Shown here in pieces: positions 58,850-64,000 of a stretch of 64,000 nucleotides of DNA (position 1 is its first letter; each line of letters begins with the position of its first letter). The notes under the pieces are model-generated. The model was not told the DNA's origin. It did not search any database and was given only the letters and a program-made list of their open reading frames with translations. Source of the stretch: Ailurus styani (taxonomy: Eukaryota; Chordata; Mammalia; Carnivora; Ailuridae); assembly GCA_002007465.1 (NCBI GenBank), contig LNAC01001238.1, forward strand, positions 433-64,432. The letters run 5' to 3'. Position numbers and translations under genes: made by a program.

Positions 58850-59090
58850 TCTCTTTACCTTTATTTTTATTTTTATTTTTTAAGATTTTATTTATTTATT
58901 TATTTGACACAGAGAGCGAGATTACAAGTAGGCAGAGAGGCAGGCAGAGAGAGAGGAGAGAGGAGGAAGCAGGATCCCTGCCGAGCAGAGAGCCCGATGT
59001 GGGCCTCGATCCCAGGACCCTGGGATCATGACCTGAGCCGAAGGCAGTGGCTTTAACCCACTGAGCCACCCAGGCGCCCTCTCTTTACCT
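58850..59090 (-). mobile_element. Young mustelid-type CAN SINE, minus, in L2
   Basis: Body 58861-59079 with (ATTTTT)n tail complement. tctctttacct is exact at 58850-58860 and 59080-59090. Confidence 0.97.
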
Positions 59091-59830
59091 CTAATATGCA
59101 AATACTACTAGTTCTACCTTTAAAATAAACCAAAATTCAACTACTCTTTACCACCTTCATTCCTGTGACCTTAGTCCCAACCATTATCTTAGGTCTTGAC
59201 TACAGTCATAGCCTCTTGTTTGATGTCCCTACCTCTACCCTTGTTCCCTCAAAAGATCCTTTTCAAATGAGTATCAAATCTTGCAACTTACCTTTAAATG
59301 GCTCCCAAATGCAGAAGAATTGAAATCGAACCATTTAACTATGGCCTGTGTGGCCCCAGGTTATTTTTCCCCTGTTTATTCTCCAACTTCATCTCATTCC
59401 ATACCCACCTCCTTCACTAGGCTTCATCACATTGGCCCAATTCTCCTGTTCACAGCCACTGAGCTCAGTTTCTGCCCCTGTTCCCTCTGTAACACCTTTC
59501 CTTCTCCTTGCTCTTTATAGGCCCTTAGTTAGCCTTCAGATTCCAGATCAAATATCTCCTACCCAGAAAGGCTTTCCTAGACACTTTAGCAGACTTCCCC
59601 TCCTATCTCATCTGCCTACCCTTATCTTTCCTGCTTATTTCCTTCACAGCCTTTATCTTCATCAGATATTGTAGTACTATGTGTTTTTATTACCCTACTA
59701 GAATATTAACTCCATAAGAGCAGGTTCCTTCCTCTGTCTTAATTGCCATTGTATTCAAGAGTCTGGAAGAGTTGCCACTCATAACCATCTGTCAATTTCC
59801 TATATGAATTAATAAATATATCAATTAAAA

Positions 59831-60147
59831 AAATCCATGTAAGATGTTCATATTGTCTGACAAAGTAAAATGCTAAATAAATGGAGGCTGTTGATAAAAA
59901 TAATAAACACATATATGAAAATAATATAAATCAAAGTAATAATAATTAAAACAAAAATAAATAAACAATACTATTTTAATTTAAAGACAACAAAGTGGAA
60001 GAGTGCTATGCAAAACATAAACAGCAACATTATAGAATAATAAACTTATAGAAAGACTTAAAGCTCAAACCTATTTCTAATGGGTGTTTAGTGCTGACAA
60101 TATATTATTTTCAGAGGGAGTATTGCATCTTTATTCAGAATACTCAG
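59831..60147. other. AT-rich unique sequence
   Basis: 59875-60000 is low-complexity A/T. No feature recognised. Confidence 0.5.
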
Positions 60148-60195
60148 GCGTGTGCACACACGCATGCATGCACGCACACACACGCACACACACAC
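60148..60195. repeat. Alternating purine-pyrimidine (CA/CG/CATG) repeat
   Basis: Continuous pur-pyr alternation over most of 48 nt, including gcatgcatgcacgcacac. Confidence 0.95.
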
Positions 60196-62767
60196 TATGA
60201 TAGGATATCTTGCAGAAGTCATCACTGGCAGCCACAGGGAAAGAGAACCGAAATTTCTTTTTCTTGAAGAAAGGAAATGAAGCTGCTGCTCTTCCATGCT
60301 TCTTTGAGCTTAAGTTTTGATTGTGTTAAGTCTGGTCTCTTCCAAGTTCTGCATAGAACATTAAATTAAGTACTGCACAGGCAGTGTGACTAATATTCTT
60401 TTCTCATTCTTCTAGACCTTTGACTGTGCCTTGGGTAACAGCCTCTACATAGCTGACTTTGATCTCTTTTCCTTGGTTCAGGTGGTATATGGGATATTTT
60501 CAAAAAGATTTAAGTGTGTGGTTGCAAGCGATGAATTTATATTCAGATGGCATGAGCCTCTCATTTGAAAAAAAGTTGAAAAAATAGTTATGTGTGAACA
60601 CTGAACATCTACTTTCCTTTGAAATGATAAAGTTTCTGCAATTTGATTGAGTTTATTTTGTTTGTTTCACTTCAGTGCAATTCATTAAATAGGGCTGAAT
60701 GTCTATAATGTCGAAAGCAATGTGTTGGCCACTTAGAGGATACCAAATGAGCCAGGTGTGGAAAATGGATTCTATCTCCTGGGCCACTCCAGCTGAATGA
60801 TTATAGTTGCCTGAGGAGCTATCTTGAGAAGGATTGTGAAGCTGTGATTGGAATTATGGGAAACAGTGATATGATCCATGAATGATATCTGACTAAATTG
60901 GCAAAAGGGGAATCGCTGTACAAATATTGAGCGTTTGCTATTTTAGAATTTGATAGTTATTGTTCTTAGATAGTTATAGTCGACTAAGCAAGAAAAGATT
61001 AATCCACATGGTTATATGGCAGGGAGTCATTAATTGTTTGATGCAGAAATTAATTGTGTTGTTTGTTTTTTACTTGAACAGACTTAGAAGCAGAAAATAG
61101 TAAGTAGACTTTTTGTTTTTCCCTATTCCTAAGAAAGATAACCAGGTTCCACTACCTTTGCAAACTGGGAATCCCAGGTCCCTGGGGAAAAGTTACCATT
61201 TGTTTGTTTCTGAGCTATGTAGGGTTAGGCTGCTCTCAGCAACCTTCCTCTCAATGACAGACCCTTAACTAGTTCATTCAAGCAGGGTTATCCAAGAAGA
61301 ATATAGGAATGGAAACTGATAATTAAGAGGAAAAACTGATTGATTAAATGTTTGTATTTCTCCTCCTGAGGGCATGTAGGAGCAAGAAATTTTGCAAAGG
61401 CCAGGATCTTCCATCTGTCCTTAAAAATTCCTCTTGTGGTATACAGAAGACCAGAGCAGGTGTGGATGAGGAAGGTGCAGAATCATGGAAAATGACTCAT
61501 ATGGCAGGTTTCACCGAAAGTGGTCAATGGTACCTAAGAGCTAAGCAAAATCTCATAGTTTCCACTTTAACTATAATGTAGTGGAATATGATCACCAAAA
61601 TAGAGGCACAAAATTAAGTAAAAAGGGGATTCAAGAAAAGTAGAAATATTTTAGTCTAATTTCATAGAGAATTTTATGTTGAAGAATAGCTAGAGCAGGT
61701 TACGTTGCAATGACTCATTTTGTATATTTTCACAGCCTTGTCAAATGATGCACTTAAGGAATCCTAACACCCCTTAAGAACTTGATGAAGAACTTGGGAA
61801 AATCAAGTTCTAGTTAAGTCTTGGAGTCCTAGCTATTCAAAATATAGACTAACAGTTGTAAGAATCTGACCCTATAGCGCCATCCTGCTTCTGATATGAA
61901 GTCACAATAAGATCAATATAAAATTCCCTAGATTGGAACACCCAAGTATGCTGCATTAGGGCGTTTTTTTTTTAAAAACCATGATAGTACTTGGCAAAAA
62001 GCCATGGTTGGTTCAAATATGGAAACAACTCTGTAATTTTTCAGCTCTGTCTAGGGAGCCTTCTAACTACCATCTGTGTTTTCGGTTCCATTCTTCAGAC
62101 ATTTTCTATTTCTCATATTTAGGAATACATCAGGTTTTAATTTATTTCTACTTCACCCTGTGAAGATTTTATACCTTAGTTCACTTTCTTGACTCTTTTT
62201 TTTTTGGACCCTACATAACTCAGCATTCTTGATTATTTGGTTCTAATGTGCCTTCACATAACCTAGGTCAACTAAGGAGGTTCTGATACTGACTCAAAGG
62301 ATTTGGTTCTACATCAGATGCTTCTTCACTAGTCCACCAAATGATGTATTTGTTTAGGTTTTAGGAATTGCAAGCTTCTATGATGGATGTGTTATCTCAG
62401 ATTGTTCAACAACCTGAGGCTGGTATTAATTCCTGAGATGCAAGGACTTTTATACCTCATATGGTTCTATATGAGAAGTTATATTTCAACTGCAGAAGAG
62501 AAAATGTGTGTATTTTTTCATCTTTACATGGAACAAGTAGTTCATAGAGCACTAAATTTAGAGCATCAGGTAATGTTAGTATAAAGAATGAAGACAATGG
62601 ATCTGGGAGTAATATTTAAAATAGGATAAATGAAATTGAATTACTTAGCTACTGAGTAAATGATGTTAAATGAAAAACAAAAGGCATGTGACTTCCTCAG
62701 GTCATTTTGTTGTAGATGTGTGTGTGTGTGTTTGGGGTAAAGTAGTAAACTTGATGTCATCTATTGC
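60196..62767. other. 2.6-kb unique block with an exon-like segment
   Basis: No repeat recognised. 60416-60481 looks like a 66-nt exon (see findings). A 77-codon frame at 61348-61581 is unassigned. Confidence 0.5.
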
Positions 62768-63030
62768 AGAGTTTTAGAATACTGTCTTTGGATTCAGCTG
62801 GGCAAAATGGATTCTAATCCCAGTGGAAGAGTTACTGACTGTGTGATCTGTGTATTATTCAACCATTCTGAGGCACAGATCCTTCACCTGCCTAATGGAG
62901 ATGTTAATGCCTACCTCCTTCAATCACTGTCAGGAATTAAATAAAATACTGCTTGTAAAGTGACTACGAGATTGGCAGTTTCATAAAAAACTGTACAATA
63001 AATGATAGCTCCTGCTTTGATATCATCAAT
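62768..63030 (+). mobile_element. MIR element
   Basis: 'tttggattcagctgggcaaa', 'gactgtgtgatctgtgtatt', 'ctaatggagatgttaatgcc' and 'aattaaataaaatactgctt' span most of MIR. Confidence 0.8.
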
Positions 63031-63189
63031 ATAGTATTAGGAATAGTAGTAGTTTGAGAAGCAGTGGTTGTATTATTAAATAACAGTAGTAGTAAGAGTA
63101 GGTAAGAATCAGCCTTGCTATTAGTTTCCAAATGCTAAGAAAAATGTTGGCCCTGTGGCTTTTTTTCTTTAAGATTAAACTCCTTCCCA

Positions 63190-63352
63190 GAAGAAATGGT
63201 CATTTTATTAATACATTGCTTATGAGAGCATTCACTGATACAATCTCACTGGAAAATAATCTGAAAAAAATTATTAAAGTTAAAAATACAGAAGTTCTCT
63301 AACCTAGAAGTCTCATTTTTGGAAACCTCTCTTTCAAAAATAAAAGTAATAG
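63190..63352 (+). mobile_element. Old L1M fragment
   Basis: 'cactggaaaataatctgaaa', 'attaaagttaaaaatacaga' and 'gaagtctcatttttggaaac' match L1M ORF2-end text. Confidence 0.55.
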
Positions 63353-63353
63353 A

Positions 63354-63400
63354 ATATCTATCTATCTACCTATCTATCTATCTATCTACCTATATATATA
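63354..63400 (+). repeat. (TCTA)n microsatellite
   Basis: About ten TATC/TACC units ending in TATATATATA. Confidence 0.97.
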
Positions 63401-64000
63401 ATTAATAAGGATATATAACTATATGTAGTTTTTGGTGCCAATATTGGTGATATTGGGTGGCAAACCAGGAACAGAGCTGGGAGAAGTTGATCATTAACTT
63501 AACTGCTTTTTTATTGGATTTATATACAAAGTTTTACTATATTTGTAAATTACCGTAGTTGTTAGAAATATTGCAAATTTCAGGAGTCACTAAATTTATA
63601 AGCATAAAGCATAAGTACTTTATAAAGGCCACACATCTACAGACTTCACTTTGTTTAGGCAATATCTAAGAGAGTAGGTGGAAAAGACTTGAAAAAGGAA
63701 ATGGAAAATGGGGCAAATTCTTGGCTCTAGAATACACAAAAGTTCTAAGTATAAACATATTTAGTTTCATATATAGTTTAGTTTCAAGTATATATACGAT
63801 TGAGTAGGGTAGGAGCAGGGTGAGTTATGTTAAAAAGCCCATAGACGTGGAATGAACAAAGAACAAAAGAAAGTATTTGAACTGAAAAAACACAAGACCT
63901 GCACATTTCCTACTTGAACCCAATTAAACATTATTTCCAGGGCATTGCCCAAGTATCTACTGTGGCATATCAGTTCACAAAGCCATGGTCATATTTTATT
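63401..64000. other. Unique sequence to window end
   Basis: Nothing recognised. Confidence 0.5.

Larger units (their letters stand above)
56505..59830 (+). mobile_element. 3.3-kb L2 relic with four later insertions
   Basis: From about 58480 the order is clearly L2: 'gtgatctcatccagtaccat', 'ttcaactactctttaccacc', 'ctcccaaatgcagaagaatt', 'aatattaactccataagagc'. The CT-rich text back to 56505 fits upstream L2 but less surely. Insertions at 57323, 57673, 58631 and 58861 interrupt it. No intact frame. Confidence 0.65.

Overview
This window is ordinary nuclear DNA from a carnivoran mammal, probably a mustelid (mink, ferret, marten or otter group). The evidence is about 32 copies of the tRNA-Lys-derived carnivore SINE (CAN SINE) on both strands. 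Roughly nine of them carry the head variant gtgggttaaagcc and the tail text ctacttgtaatctctct that I associate with young mustelid SINEs. Carnivora is close to certain; Mustelidae is a judgement from subfamily text. The DNA is AT-rich, CpG-poor and full of L1, L2, MIR and hAT remnants. I see no bacterial gene, operon, CRISPR array, phage or plasmid.

No host protein-coding gene can be supported. The only convincing coding sequence is the C-terminal 266 codons of a young LINE-1 ORF2 at the left edge, open from the window start to its stop and followed by a G-rich 3' UTR. Nearly every other long reading frame is a shadow of L1, L2 or SINE sequence. The window is therefore intergenic or deep-intronic. 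A few exon-like signals are reported as findings, not as genes: 31988-32079, 60416-60481, 53464 onward, a protein-like ORF at 14329-14586, and a possible retrocopy at 16799-17260.

Layout. 1-1.2 kb: young L1 3' end plus SINE. 2.6-7.9 kb: old L1, a 1.2-kb L2 relic and a 2.1-kb L1M relic carrying four nested SINEs. 8-13 kb: mostly unique with SINEs. 13.1-15.6 kb: antisense L1M sequence with a short younger L1 tail inserted. 15.6-20 kb: mostly unique. 20-24.5 kb: L1M pieces, an ERVL-like retroviral relic and L2. 24.5-29.5 kb: unique sequence and SINEs. 29.5-30.9 kb: a structurally complex L1 insertion. 31-34.3 kb: unique block and a SINE nested inside another SINE. 34.3-35 kb: L1M, then a perfect AT palindrome. 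35-42 kb: long unique block and SINEs. 42-44.3 kb: L2, MER5A-type and hAT-like elements. 44-56 kb: mostly unique with MIR, L2 and SINEs, including a second nested SINE pair. 56.5-59.8 kb: a 3.3-kb L2 relic. 59.8-64 kb: unique with MIR, L1M and a TCTA microsatellite.

The parts do not form a pathway. The unifying process is L1-driven retrotransposition: L1 supplies the machinery, and SINEs and tail-only fragments carry A-rich tails and target-site duplications (TSDs) typical of L1 target-primed reverse transcription. Nested insertions with intact TSDs give a relative chronology at several points. No previously undescribed functional system was found. The most informative structures are the compound L1 insertion at 29475-30922, the exon-like segment at 31988, the 41-bp palindrome at 35124 and the tail-only insertions at 10986 and 58631.
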